Under the pieces are notes generated by a model. The model made no database searches, was not told the origin of the DNA, and saw nothing but the letters and a program-made list of their open reading frames with translations. A stretch of 64,000 bases of DNA, from assembly GCA_902168105.1 (NCBI GenBank), contig CABHOY010000053.1, positions 1 to 64,000 of the forward strand, read 5' to 3'. Source of the stretch: an uncultured Flavihumibacter sp. GTDB lineage: Bacteria > Bacteroidota > Bacteroidia > Chitinophagales > Chitinophagaceae. A program made the translations under genes and the position numbers. The stretch's first letter is position 1. Every line of letters starts with the position of its first letter. Shown piece by piece: positions 37,432-46,869 of this stretch.

Positions 37432-40400
37432 ATGGCCGTTCTACCAGCACAAAAAGCCGATATTTTACTGTCATTAATTATCAAAATTGCCCGTGTTAAG
37501 GCAAAGGAAGAGTTGCTTACCGTCGTCAATACCGAATTGAGTCATATTCTGCCTTTTGTCGACTGGATGATACTTCGCTATAATAACACGAATAAGACTG
37601 CTCAAAGATATATTTCCGGCACTGACGGAAAAAGATATTACAATGTTGACCATACTGCCATAGATGACGGCATTAGCGAAGCTCATACGCATATCTTAAA
37701 CTATATAAGTTCTCAGTTGCCTATATTGGATGATGACTTTTCCGTAGTGGAAAATCAAGGGATGAAGCAATGTGTTACTATCAAACTTATTGAAGGGGTG
37801 GCATTATTAGGTTTTTGGGTCGTTTTGTTTGAGCCGGATCGAGCTTGCGATCAGGAAATGTCGGAGGTCCTCAGAAAGATATCATATCCGATTGCGATTG
37901 CTTTAGCCAATATTATTGCTGCGGAAGACAGCTTCAGGGACGAAGAAGAAAAGAACAAACTGTTATTATTGAGTAATGAAATTGCTACCATTAAAAAGAG
38001 GGAAGATCTGCCCCACTTCGTAAATGGACTTATAAAGGAAATGTTTGCTGTATCCGAATTTGGAATTGCTTATGTGGATGAGGATGAACAGTTTTATGGA
38101 GCATTTCATATGGAACTGGGAAGCGACATTAGAGGATTAGAAGAATTTGAAGAAGTTACTTCAGCCAAATATAATGTCACCGATGTTGTCTTCAAGACGA
38201 TTAAGGAATCAGAAGAACCTATACTACTCAATATAGATGAGCTTTTAACCAGGCCAGGAATACCTGCCTATGTGGAATTTTGGAAAAGAGCTGGAATCAA
38301 AGAGATCCTATCGGTGCCCCTGCGCGACGGCAGAAAAACAGTTGGATTTGTTAATTTCCATGTGGACGGGGATCAAACAATTCTAAGAAAAAATCATTTA
38401 CTCAAATCGGTTTGCGCACAGCTATTGATGGCAATTTCCAATATTCTGGCAAATGAAAAAATACAGAAAAGAGACGAGGAGAAGAGTGTATTGTTATCGT
38501 TGAGTAATGAAATCGCAGCACTGAAAACAAGAGAAGATTTATCCATTATTGTGAATACAAGAATAAAAAAGTTGCTGTCTGTTAATGAATTTGGTATTGC
38601 GCAAATCGATGAGGGAGGAGAAACTTACAGTGCTTTTGTCTTAGATTTTTCTGATAAAACGAGAGGAACACCTGGATTTCACGTCGCCACATCTTCCAGA
38701 TATAGCACAACGGACCCAATTTTTACTGAGATTAAGAATTCCGAAGATCCCTTTTGGTTTGATGTCGCAGAAGTGGCAGGGAAAGCGGGAATGCCGGGAT
38801 ATGTCAGGTTCTGGAAAGAGGCCGAACATAGATACTATTTGCATGTACCGCTCCGGGTAGGTGGCGCACTCGTTGGGTTTGTGCCATTACATTTCGATAA
38901 TATGGACGCCGCTAAAGGGAAGAGCATGTTGTTGAATGGCATATGTGCGCAAATCGGGGTAGCTGTTTCTAATATCCTGGCTAATGAAAAAATGCTTGCC
39001 AGGGAACAGGAGAAAAATTTGCTTCTTTCACTGAGTAATGAAATAGCCTCTGTTAGAGACAGAGAAGGTCTTCTAAAGGTAGTTCGTGAAATTATAAAAG
39101 AATTATTTTCTGTTAAACAGCTGAGTTTTTCGAAAATCAACGAAGGGGGCGATACCTATAGTATCGTTTTAATAGATGTTGGCGAACTGATAAACCGGCA
39201 TCCCGACTTAGACAAAATACTGAAAGCCAAATATGATGTCCACGATGCCTTGTTTGAGGAGGCCATCGCTTCAGAGGATCCCATCTTGTATAATATCTCG
39301 GATTTACTCAGCCAACCCAATCCGTCAGCATATATTAATTTGTTAGATTCAACCGGGGCTGAACAATTGCTCACAGCTGCTTTGCGTGTTGGGGGCATCC
39401 CTATCGGAGCCGCACAATTTGTAATTGAGAACGGTGTCAAATTTGATGCTAAAAGTACATTATTAAAAGGGGTATGTTCACAATTGGCTGTTGCCATCTC
39501 AAATATCCTGACAACTGAAAACAATCACGAAAGGGCGATAGAGAAGACTAAATTGCTTGATTTCAGTAATGCCATCGCTTCGATACACGATAAGATGCAG
39601 TTTCTTAAAGCGATCAATACGAAGCTTAAGGATCTTTTTCGGTTTTCCCATGCGATGATTGCGTGTATCGGTGAGGATAAAAAAAATTGCATCACTTATA
39701 TTTTAGAGCCTCAGGGGGAAGATTCAGCAGAATGGGACTATGGGCAGGTATTTATCGACAACATACCTTTGAAAAATATCGTGTTTGAAATGGTATCTGG
39801 TGGTTTCGTATCGGTGGATCTGTATGAATTAATTCGTACAGGTCTCGCACCCGGTTTTATACAGAGAAATTATAATATCGGATGTTTGGAGATGCTACTG
39901 GCTCCGCTAAAGGAAGATAACATCACGATTGGATTTTATATGCTTTTTTCCAAAGAGAAAGGAGGATTCGACGACAACCAGTTAAATATGCTGGCTGGTG
40001 CATCTCATCAGCTATCTATTACTGCTGCGAACATTGTGGCGAATGAAAAGATTGAAAAACAGCTGGCTGAGATTAATAGTTATAAGCAAAGACTGGAAGA
40101 GGAAAATTTTTATTTACAACAGGAAATTGAAACGAGTCATAATCATTCTGATATCATTGGGTCTAGTCCTGCTATTAAATCAGTATTGAAGCTGGTAGAG
40201 CAGGTGGCCCCTTCAGATAGCACTGTTTTGATACTAGGGGAAACCGGTACAGGAAAAGAATTGATTGCACGTGCCATCCATAATTCTTCGCCGAGGAAAA
40301 AAGAGTTAATGATCAAAATAAACTGTGCTGCACTTCCTGCCAGTCTTATCGAAAGTGAACTTTTTGGTCATGAGCGGGGAAGTTTTACCGGCGCCATTGA

Positions 40401-41097
40401 CCGAAGGATCGGTAAATTTGAGCTGGCCAATAAAAGCACGTTATTTCTGGACGAAATCGGCGAGTTGCCGCTGGAATTGCAGGTAAAACTGCTTCGTGCG
40501 TTACAGGAAAAGGAGATCGAACGGATTGGTGGCAAAACTACGATTAAGATAGACGTCCGGATTATTGCAGCCACCAATCGTAACCTTGATCAAATGATTA
40601 AAGATGGCCGGTTTAGATTAGATTTATATTATAGACTACACATTTTTCCTATTTTGTCACCCCCACTGAGAGAACGCAAAGAAGATATTCCCGTGTTGGC
40701 GGCACACTTTGTATCCAGATTTGCAAAGAAGGCCGGCAAGAACATTGGCGCATTAAACGCAAAGGTCCTAAAAGAGCTGATGGGATATAACTGGCCAGGT
40801 AATATAAGGGAACTTGAGCACGTCATAGAACGTAGCGTTGTATTAACTAATAATGAAACCATCCGCTCCGTTTATTTACCTGTTTCGAAAACAGTAGCTG
40901 ACAGTAGTCAGACAGAGCTGATAACAGCGACCAAAACGCTTCAGGAACAAGAGAAAGAGTACATCTTAAAAATTTTAAAACAAGTTAATGGAAGAATATC
41001 CGGTGCTGGAGGAGCCGCCCAGTTATTAGGAATACCGCCTTCGACCTTAAATTCCCGGCTCAAAAGGCTCGGGATCCATCGCGAGCATCATGGTTAA
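37432..41097 (+). CDS. Sigma-54 activator with five GAF-like units and Fis HTH
   Basis: 1221 residues. Residues 1-870 hold five GAF-like units of nearly equal size. The last four start with the same LLSLSNEIA-type motif, repeated exactly every 177 residues (531 bases). A coiled coil (about 870-900) leads into an AAA+ domain: Walker A GETGTGKE near 935, the sigma-54 contact loop GSFTGA near 982 (Ser in place of Ala of GAFTGA), Walker B FLDEIGEL near 1006. The C-terminal HTH is LLGIPPSTLNSRLKRLG. Activators of this type remodel RpoN holoenzyme; the GAF units should sense a small molecule. FhlA-like regulators usually have one or two GAFs. No clear promoter was seen for it. Confidence 0.9.
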   Translation: MAVLPAQKADILLSLIIKIARVKAKEELLTVVNTELSHILPFVDWMILRYNNTNKTAQRYISGTDGKRYYNVDHTAIDDGISEAHTHILNYISSQLPILDDDFSVVENQGMKQCVTIKLIEGVALLGFWVVLFEPDRACDQEMSEVLRKISYPIAIALANIIAAEDSFRDEEEKNKLLLLSNEIATIKKREDLPHFVNGLIKEMFAVSEFGIAYVDEDEQFYGAFHMELGSDIRGLEEFEEVTSAKYNVTDVVFKTIKESEEPILLNIDELLTRPGIPAYVEFWKRAGIKEILSVPLRDGRKTVGFVNFHVDGDQTILRKNHLLKSVCAQLLMAISNILANEKIQKRDEEKSVLLSLSNEIAALKTREDLSIIVNTRIKKLLSVNEFGIAQIDEGGETYSAFVLDFSDKTRGTPGFHVATSSRYSTTDPIFTEIKNSEDPFWFDVAEVAGKAGMPGYVRFWKEAEHRYYLHVPLRVGGALVGFVPLHFDNMDAAKGKSMLLNGICAQIGVAVSNILANEKMLAREQEKNLLLSLSNEIASVRDREGLLKVVREIIKELFSVKQLSFSKINEGGDTYSIVLIDVGELINRHPDLDKILKAKYDVHDALFEEAIASEDPILYNISDLLSQPNPSAYINLLDSTGAEQLLTAALRVGGIPIGAAQFVIENGVKFDAKSTLLKGVCSQLAVAISNILTTENNHERAIEKTKLLDFSNAIASIHDKMQFLKAINTKLKDLFRFSHAMIACIGEDKKNCITYILEPQGEDSAEWDYGQVFIDNIPLKNIVFEMVSGGFVSVDLYELIRTGLAPGFIQRNYNIGCLEMLLAPLKEDNITIGFYMLFSKEKGGFDDNQLNMLAGASHQLSITAANIVANEKIEKQLAEINSYKQRLEEENFYLQQEIETSHNHSDIIGSSPAIKSVLKLVEQVAPSDSTVLILGETGTGKELIARAIHNSSPRKKELMIKINCAALPASLIESELFGHERGSFTGAIDRRIGKFELANKSTLFLDEIGELPLELQVKLLRALQEKEIERIGGKTTIKIDVRIIAATNRNLDQMIKDGRFRLDLYYRLHIFPILSPPLRERKEDIPVLAAHFVSRFAKKAGKNIGALNAKVLKELMGYNWPGNIRELEHVIERSVVLTNNETIRSVYLPVSKTVADSSQTELITATKTLQEQEKEYILKILKQVNGRISGAGGAAQLLGIPPSTLNSRLKRLGIHREHHG

Positions 41098-41199
41098 AGC
41101 CCCCTTATGCAAATTCAACCTGTCACTCGCGACGCCTTACTGCTGCGGGTGTTATGTTGGTGCTGACGTTACAGTTGATCCACACACACACCATTTAGC

Positions 41200-42069
41200 T
41201 TAGAGTGGTAAATTCATTCTAAAGGTTGTAGGCGGACACCCGAACCGGGATTTAAATGCTCTTGAAAAATGAGCTATATTTTCAAAACCTGTCATATAGC
41301 ATATATCGGTAATGGTCATTGTTGTACCCAGCAATAGTTCTTTTGACTTCTCTAATTTTCTTTTCGTTATCCACTGGCGTGGAGGCATATTGTAAATTGC
41401 GGCAAAATCTCTTCGAAAGCTGGAGAGGCTTCTTCCTGATAACATTGCCAACTCGCGTAACGAAATGGAGTTGGCTATATTTTCTTCAACCGTGGCGGTA
41501 ATATTCGAGTGAAAATGATCTCTGACGTCCAATAAGTGAGTTATTATTCCATTAGGCAATTTGGATAAACAAAATAACAGCTCAAGTATCTTTAATTTAA
41601 CAAGGTTGGCGTTTACCGTTTGCGGCATTTCGATATATGGCTCAAGAGAAGCAATATAGTTCTGCAGGTCTTTTTCTGCAGCGCTCACTACGATAGGAAA
41701 TGATTCGTCTCTTGTATTTTCTCTCACTGTTGCAATTTTCGTAAATTCCCTGACCAACTCGTTGGCTAAAAAGAACTGTAAATATTCGGTGTTGACACCG
41801 CAATCCCGTTCCGTATTTTCCTCTAATTCAAAAAAGGTGTTTCTTTTTATAAAGACCATTCTTTGCTGGCGAATTTCGTAGGTGTCATGCGCACAGCGAA
41901 TTGTTATTGATCCATCAAGAACAAAAAATAATATATTCTCTTCTGAGTACAACGTCGCCAATTTACGTCTAGTACAGGTCAAATGCCGGATTACGGGGCA
42001 TCCTTTAAAGGATAATGTCTTAATGTTTTCCGGCGTAGATTTTTGAATTATGGTATTTGCTGGCTGCAT
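41200..42069 (-). CDS. AraC-family regulator
   Basis: 289 residues. C-terminal AraC HTH pair: NSISLRELAMLSGRSLSSFRRDFAAIYNMPP and TITDICYMTGFENIAHFSRAFK. The N-terminal part is a cupin-like sensor with HDTYEIRQQRMVFIKRNTFFE. Divergent from the Gfo/Idh/MocA gene at 42481 with a 411-base gap, so that gene may be its target. Confidence 0.88.
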   Translation of the reverse strand: MQPANTIIQKSTPENIKTLSFKGCPVIRHLTCTRRKLATLYSEENILFFVLDGSITIRCAHDTYEIRQQRMVFIKRNTFFELEENTERDCGVNTEYLQFFLANELVREFTKIATVRENTRDESFPIVVSAAEKDLQNYIASLEPYIEMPQTVNANLVKLKILELLFCLSKLPNGIITHLLDVRDHFHSNITATVEENIANSISLRELAMLSGRSLSSFRRDFAAIYNMPPRQWITKRKLEKSKELLLGTTMTITDICYMTGFENIAHFSRAFKSRFGCPPTTFRMNLPL

Positions 42070-42480
42070 AATGGTACTGAGTTTAGAATATAAGCAATGG
42101 GGTGGTTAGGTGCTTCGTTAGTATTTCAAAGCAGATGCCATTTTGTATAGAGTCTGGTTATCAACGTTATAGTGAGTTTAGCTGCTATGCCTGGTAGCGA
42201 TATGTCGCTATTTAGCCGATCAGTTGTGAAATAGCGGAGCTAACTGCTCTTGGGCGATACGAAGGTTAGCTGAGATAAGTGCATATTGGGATCTGAAATT
42301 TCAGGCAGGTGGCAGAATGTATTTAAGGCAGATAGTTGGGAATAGTTCTTTTAGAGGAAAAAGTTGAGCGATTTGGTCTAATGACATTGTAAGACTTGTT
42401 AGAACTTTGATCAGGGAAAAAGCGCTTTCCAGGTTCAAACTGTATTATATTATAATGATGAAACTTGTAATAAAAAAAAC
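42070..42480. other. Intergenic region of the AraC/oxidoreductase pair
   Basis: 411 bases without a gene. The only structure I see is a small inverted repeat TAGCGA-TATG-TCGCTA at 42195-42210. No TAnnTTTG box is obvious for the plus-strand gene; the DNA just before its ATG is very AT-rich. Confidence 0.5.
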
Positions 42481-43581
42481 ATGAAGAATAAGATCCGTGT
42501 AGGCATCATAGGCGTCAGTCCTGAAAGGGGATGGGCGTCAATTGCTCACATCCCTGCATTAAAGGCATTGTCAGAGTATGAAGTTAACTGCATCAGCAAC
42601 CGGAATCAGGATCTGGCAAATGCTGCTGGCATCGCCTATAATGTACCATTTGTTTTTACGGATAATATGGAGTTGATAAACAGTCCGGAGATAGATATGG
42701 TGGTTATTACCGTCAAAGTGCCGGAGCATCGTAAACTTGTTGAAGAATCGATCATTGCCGGGAAAGCGGTTTATTGCGAATGGCCGCTTGGTAACGGTTT
42801 TGAAGAAACCAGTAAATTGGCGCGAATGGCGAAAGAACGGAATATCCATACTTCTATAGGGTTGCAATCGAGGGCGGTACCCGGGATTAATTATGTAAAG
42901 GACCTCGTGAAGGACGGTTACGTAGGGGAAGTTTTGTCCACGACAATGGTCGGATCCGGAATTATTTATGGTGCTTTTACTGAGCAGGCAATGGCGTATA
43001 CCGTTGATGCAAGGAATGGTGCAGGGATGATATTTTCTACTTTTGGACATGCATTGGACGTTCTTTGTGATACGCTTGGTGAATGTGTTGCGTTAAATGC
43101 TGTGGCTTTGAACAGGCGAAAAACGACTACTGTCATAGAAACTGGAGATAGTATTCCGATGACGGCTTATGACCAGGTTGCGGTTTCAGGCGTTCTGAAA
43201 ACAGGCGCTGTAGCGTCCATTCATTATAGAGGTGGAACGTTCACCGGTACCAACTTCATGTGGGAGATTAACGGAAGCGATGGAAGTTTGCTCATCACTG
43301 CTGATGGCGGTCATCCGGCCGTATTTCCATTGACGATAAAGGGTAGTCATGGCGACGAAAGAGAGATGGAAATACTAAATATCCCTGCCGCATACAATCT
43401 CATTGGCAGGAGCGATCTTTATCCTGCAGCGTTTAACATCGCTCAGCATTACAGAAGATTATCAAAAGACTTGCTAAATGGCACGCAATTGAGCGCAGGT
43501 TTTGAACATGCTTTGGTCCGGCATAGGATGATCCAGGCCATAGAAATCAGCGCAGAGACTGGCGCCAGGCAGATGCTTTAA
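42481..43581 (+). CDS. Gal80-like Gfo/Idh/MocA oxidoreductase, copy 1
   Basis: 366 residues. The Rossmann start VGIIGVSPERGWASIAHIPALKAL has the Gal80-type spacing with GWA. The typical EKPLA motif is CEWPLG here, so the usual catalytic-site Lys is replaced by Trp, as in Gal80-like members. The C-terminal half is the dimerisation beta-sheet domain (VAVSGVLKTGAVASIHYRGG, WEINGSDGSLLI). Either an NAD(P)-dependent oxidoreductase or a cofactor-binding regulator. It has a full-length paralogue at 48090. Confidence 0.85.
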   Translation: MKNKIRVGIIGVSPERGWASIAHIPALKALSEYEVNCISNRNQDLANAAGIAYNVPFVFTDNMELINSPEIDMVVITVKVPEHRKLVEESIIAGKAVYCEWPLGNGFEETSKLARMAKERNIHTSIGLQSRAVPGINYVKDLVKDGYVGEVLSTTMVGSGIIYGAFTEQAMAYTVDARNGAGMIFSTFGHALDVLCDTLGECVALNAVALNRRKTTTVIETGDSIPMTAYDQVAVSGVLKTGAVASIHYRGGTFTGTNFMWEINGSDGSLLITADGGHPAVFPLTIKGSHGDEREMEILNIPAAYNLIGRSDLYPAAFNIAQHYRRLSKDLLNGTQLSAGFEHALVRHRMIQAIEISAETGARQML

Positions 43582-43674
43582 TGTTGTCGTCCCCTTTAAA
43601 TAAACCAGGGCAGCACCCGTCGCGGAAAAGCGGTTCAGTAATTGAGGCACGCACTTAGTTTCTTTGTCATTCGT

Positions 43675-44043
43675 TTACGCATGGTTGGAAGATTTGTTGT
43701 TTATGATCATCTTCTTATGGCTTTTTCCCCATTCGATCATCTCATTGATAAGAATTCCATATTGCGTAGCATATTCTGTAAACTCATACTCGACCATCCC
43801 AAAACCGTCTTCACTGACTGTGCGCGTTATTAGTTTATTGTCTTCCAATTCTTTTAGATTTCTGGATAACATTCTTTGAGTAAGGCCTGGAATGCTGCGT
43901 TGGATATCGCTAAAGCGCTTATTGCCATTGCAAACGGAATGGATAATTGGCATTTTCCATTTTCCGCCTATCACGTAGATGGTGTCCTGCAATGCTTTTA
44001 TATTGTCTTCCAGATGAAGGATTTTAACGCATTTCTTTTCCAT
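43675..44043 (-). CDS. HxlR-family regulator of the oxidoreductase cluster
   Basis: 122 residues: IYVIGGKWKMPIIHSVCNGNKRFSDIQRSIPGLTQRMLSRNLKELED and the wing VEYEFTEYATQY. Two cysteines lie in the N-terminus and HTH (C5, and C in HSVCNG). Divergent from the quinone-oxidoreductase gene at 44207. Three TGATACT/AGTATCA half-sites lie 3-27 bases upstream of its start. The same dyad precedes the Gfo/Idh/MocA gene at 49190, so the two loci probably belong to its regulon. Confidence 0.9.
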   Translation of the reverse strand: MEKKCVKILHLEDNIKALQDTIYVIGGKWKMPIIHSVCNGNKRFSDIQRSIPGLTQRMLSRNLKELEDNKLITRTVSEDGFGMVEYEFTEYATQYGILINEMIEWGKSHKKMIINNKSSNHA

Positions 44044-44045
44044 GA

Positions 44046-44070
44046 TGATACTGGTATCACTGATGATACT
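44046..44070. promoter_or_regulatory. Operator-like repeat of the cluster HxlR
   Basis: TGATACT (44046-44052), GGTATCA (44053-44059), CTGA, TGATACT (44064-44070). The last two form a dyad nearly identical to the one at 49251-49268. It ends 27 bases before the -7 box at 44098. Confidence 0.6.
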
Positions 44071-44097
44071 GAAGACAAAGTAACATCATTAGTGTGA

Positions 44098-44105
44098 TAT
44101 CTTTG
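44098..44105 (+). promoter_or_regulatory. -7 box of the oxidoreductase operon
   Basis: TATCTTTG, exact TAnnTTTG, about 102 bases before the ATG at 44207. Confidence 0.6.
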
Positions 44106-44206
44106 CATAAAATTTAGTCAAACTATATATAGCAAAATAGTGCCGAACTGGCATGCAATAACACTTTGACCGGTGGTGCGTTTAGCTATAATAAAATTTA
44201 TCTTAT

Positions 44207-45148
44207 ATGAGAGCAGTTATATTAAAGAAGCAAGGTGGAGTTGAAAATTTTGAGATGAGCACTGTTCCCATACCGGAAATAAAACCCGACGAGGTATTAA
44301 TAAAGACGCGGGCAATCAGCATCAATCCTGCTGACGCTATTGTAAGAGAAAATGAAAACGTAAGCTGGATATTTGGAGATAAGCGGCCTTTGATTTTAGG
44401 ATGGGATGTATCAGGAGAAGTAGTGGCCGTTGGCAGTGATGTGCAGCAATATAAGAAAGGGGATGAGGTTTTTGGAGTTATTCGTCATCCGGGCATTGGA
44501 AGGACCTATGCCGAATATGTAGCAGCTCCGGCTGCAGATATTGCCCTGAAACCGGCAAATGTTACTCATCAGCAGGCGGCTGCAGCAACGCTGGCAGCAC
44601 TAACGGTTTTACAACCTATGCGTAAGGTAGGTGTAAAAAAGGGTGATCGTGTATTGATAACTGCCGCTGGTGGTGGGGTAGGGCATTTTGCTGTGCAGCT
44701 GGCAAAATATTATGGGGCATATGTCATCGCGCTGGCGTCAGGTGCGAAAAAGGATTTTGTAATGAGTTTAGGCGCTGATGAATTTATAGATTACCAGTCC
44801 CAATCTTTTGAAAAGGAACTGCATAATATAGATCTGGTTGTTCATGCGGTCCGTACAGAAGGACATCTCCTGCGTAGCCTGGAGGTGATAAAAAAGGGTG
44901 GTACGCTTATCAGCCTGTGGTCGCATATTACAGAAGAAGAACGCCAGGCTGCTCTGGGAAAAGGAGTGAATGCTTTTTACAATTCAATACAGTGCAGCGG
45001 GGATGACATGAAGGTGGTGGCGACCCTGCTGGAAAATGGTGCACTCAGACCATATGTGTCAAAAGAGTATACACTTGATGAAATTCCGGCGGCGCATCTT
45101 GAGATCGAAAAAGGGCATACACAAGGTAAAATTGTCGTAAATATTTAA
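44207..45148 (+). CDS. Quinone-oxidoreductase-like MDR-family enzyme
   Basis: 313 residues, medium-chain dehydrogenase/reductase without structural zinc. N-terminal GroES-like domain (FEMSTVPIPEIKPDEVLIKTRAISINPAD, GWDVSGEVVAVGSDV, GDEVFGVI) and Rossmann domain (VLITAAGGGVGHFAVQLAKYYGAYVIA). Reduces quinones, enones or similar electrophiles with NADPH. First gene of a two-gene operon with the NTF2-like gene and probably controlled by the divergent HxlR protein, a common arrangement for electrophile detoxification. Confidence 0.9.
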   Translation: MRAVILKKQGGVENFEMSTVPIPEIKPDEVLIKTRAISINPADAIVRENENVSWIFGDKRPLILGWDVSGEVVAVGSDVQQYKKGDEVFGVIRHPGIGRTYAEYVAAPAADIALKPANVTHQQAAAATLAALTVLQPMRKVGVKKGDRVLITAAGGGVGHFAVQLAKYYGAYVIALASGAKKDFVMSLGADEFIDYQSQSFEKELHNIDLVVHAVRTEGHLLRSLEVIKKGGTLISLWSHITEEERQAALGKGVNAFYNSIQCSGDDMKVVATLLENGALRPYVSKEYTLDEIPAAHLEIEKGHTQGKIVVNI

Positions 45149-45149
45149 T

Positions 45150-45587
45150 ATGAATAGCATTAACAAACGTGATACCGATCAGGTACAATTTATAATGTCT
45201 GCATATTGCAGATATGTGGATACTAAGCAGTGGGAGTCGCTCAGTGCCCTAATTGCCGACAATGCAAGTCTTGAATTTCAGGATATTGAGGGAAATACGC
45301 TTTACGCGTTCACCGGGCCGTCGGGTCTTGTGGAAGCGTCTAGAAACGCGATAACGGAACTGGTTACCGTACATCATCTGCACAATCCGGAAATTTCATT
45401 TTCTGATGACCAACATGCTTCTGCTATATGGGCGATGGAGGACCGTTTTTACAAGCGTGACAGTTCCGGGAAAAGCATTAGGGTCTTTCATGGTTATGGG
45501 CACTACCACGTCACATTCGTGAACCAGTCAGGTAGCTGGAAAATTACCAGCTTAAAGCTGGCGCGGCTTCGGCTGGAGCAGTATTAG
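45150..45587 (+). CDS. SnoaL-like NTF2-family protein
   Basis: 145 residues, one NTF2-like cone fold: QVQFIMSAYCRYVDTKQWESLSALIADNASLEF, VTVHHLHNPEISF, ASAIWAMEDRFYK, YGHYHVTFVNQSGSWKITSLKLARL. Pattern fits SnoaL/hydroxysteroid isomerase-type small-molecule enzymes. One base separates it from the previous stop, so translation is coupled. Terminator at 45635. Confidence 0.85.
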   Translation: MNSINKRDTDQVQFIMSAYCRYVDTKQWESLSALIADNASLEFQDIEGNTLYAFTGPSGLVEASRNAITELVTVHHLHNPEISFSDDQHASAIWAMEDRFYKRDSSGKSIRVFHGYGHYHVTFVNQSGSWKITSLKLARLRLEQY

Positions 45588-45634
45588 CCGGTGACAGACA
45601 ACTTTAATGTACCGTCTATGCCGATAATATTTCA

Positions 45635-45690
45635 GGGAGGCCACCTATCTAATCATAGATAAGGGGGCCTCCCTTCTGTTATTTTTTTAA
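45635..45690 (+). terminator. Terminator of the oxidoreductase operon
   Basis: GGGAGGCC (45635-45642) pairs with GGCCTCCC (45666-45673), with an inner TATCTA/TAGATA stem, then a T-run at about 45682-45688. Can serve the convergent esterase gene. Confidence 0.8.
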
Positions 45691-45703
45691 AGTAAGTGAC
45701 ACA

Positions 45704-46774
45704 TCATTTCAGATATTTCCGTAATTCTGCTGCCGCCTGCACAAATAACGCGCGGGCCTGTGGAGTATCTGCAAGTCCATTGAGCAAACCAAAATCATGA
45801 ATAGTCCCGTTGTAACGTACGGTAGTTACCTGAACGCCTGCCTCGTCCAATTTTCGACCATAAGCTTCTCCCTCATCCCTTAGAACGTCGTTTTCGGCGA
45901 CCTGGATGAGTGCCGGAGGCAATCCTCGTAGTTGTTCGATAGTAGCTTGTAATGGGGAGGCATATATATCTTTTCGTCTTTCAATGTCAGGTATATACAT
46001 GTCGTACATCCACTTCATCAATGGTGTTGATAGAAAACGGTCTTTTCCAAAGAGTTGATAGGATTCGGTTTCAAAGTTTGCATCCACAATGGGCCACATC
46101 ATAATCTGTAACTTTATTTCCGGACCTTTTTTTTCTTTGGCCATAAGGGCTGTTACGGCAGTCATGTTTCCACCTACACTATTCCCAACTACAGCAAGAC
46201 GTTTGCCGTCTACATTGATTTCAGCGCCGTGACTGGCTACCCATTCCGTTGCAGCATAGATTTCATTAATAGCCCGGGGAAATGCAGCATCCGGTGTCCT
46301 TGTATAATTTATGAATACGCCGGCCGCGCCTGACAGCACAGCTAAATCGCGTACCATACGTTTATGGGTGGGATAATCACCGAGTACCCAGCCTCCACCG
46401 TGAATAAAAATGAATACAGGTAGTGTTGTTTTTACACCCGCTGGCCGTACAATGTTTAGTTTAATTGTGTAGCCGCCTGTAGTAATGGTTTTTTCTGATT
46501 CATCAATGCCAGACAGATCTACCTTAACGGCGTTTTGTGCATTTACGAGAACCATACGGGCATCGGCCGGCGACATAGTTTCCAGTCCCGGTCCTCCTGT
46601 ATTTAATAATTTAAGAAAATTCCTGGTGGCTACAGACAGATTGGGGTCGGTCGCATAATCTTTCACCTGACCAAAGGTTTGCAGTACGGAAATTGTGAAC
46701 GCCATAAACAAGATGAGTTTTTTCCCTCGTAAGAAAGTATAGTCTTCGAATTTTAGTCTCAACAACTGTTTCAT
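45704..46774 (-). CDS. Hormone-sensitive-lipase-type alpha/beta hydrolase
   Basis: 356 residues, possibly secreted (hydrophobic stretch KLILFMAFTISVLQTFGQ after a basic head). The HSL oxyanion motif HGGGWVLGDYPTHKRM and nucleophile elbow GNSVGGN are present. The catalytic Asp/His sit in ENDVLRDEGEAY and GTIHDFGLLN. Acts on short-chain esters. Co-directional with the broken MBL gene and the tautomerase gene. Confidence 0.85.
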   Translation of the reverse strand: MKQLLRLKFEDYTFLRGKKLILFMAFTISVLQTFGQVKDYATDPNLSVATRNFLKLLNTGGPGLETMSPADARMVLVNAQNAVKVDLSGIDESEKTITTGGYTIKLNIVRPAGVKTTLPVFIFIHGGGWVLGDYPTHKRMVRDLAVLSGAAGVFINYTRTPDAAFPRAINEIYAATEWVASHGAEINVDGKRLAVVGNSVGGNMTAVTALMAKEKKGPEIKLQIMMWPIVDANFETESYQLFGKDRFLSTPLMKWMYDMYIPDIERRKDIYASPLQATIEQLRGLPPALIQVAENDVLRDEGEAYGRKLDEAGVQVTTVRYNGTIHDFGLLNGLADTPQARALFVQAAAELRKYLK

Positions 46775-46869
46775 CGCTGTGTTATTTTATTGATTATTGT
46801 AATTATTCAGAAATGATATAACAAACAGGAGATCATGACCGGTATGAAGAAATGGCAAATTGGGGCAGG

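Noticed and set aside
37945..39600. Regular 531-bp repeats considered as a CRISPR or satellite array
   Set aside because: The repeats encode diverged protein units, are far too long, and have no spacers.
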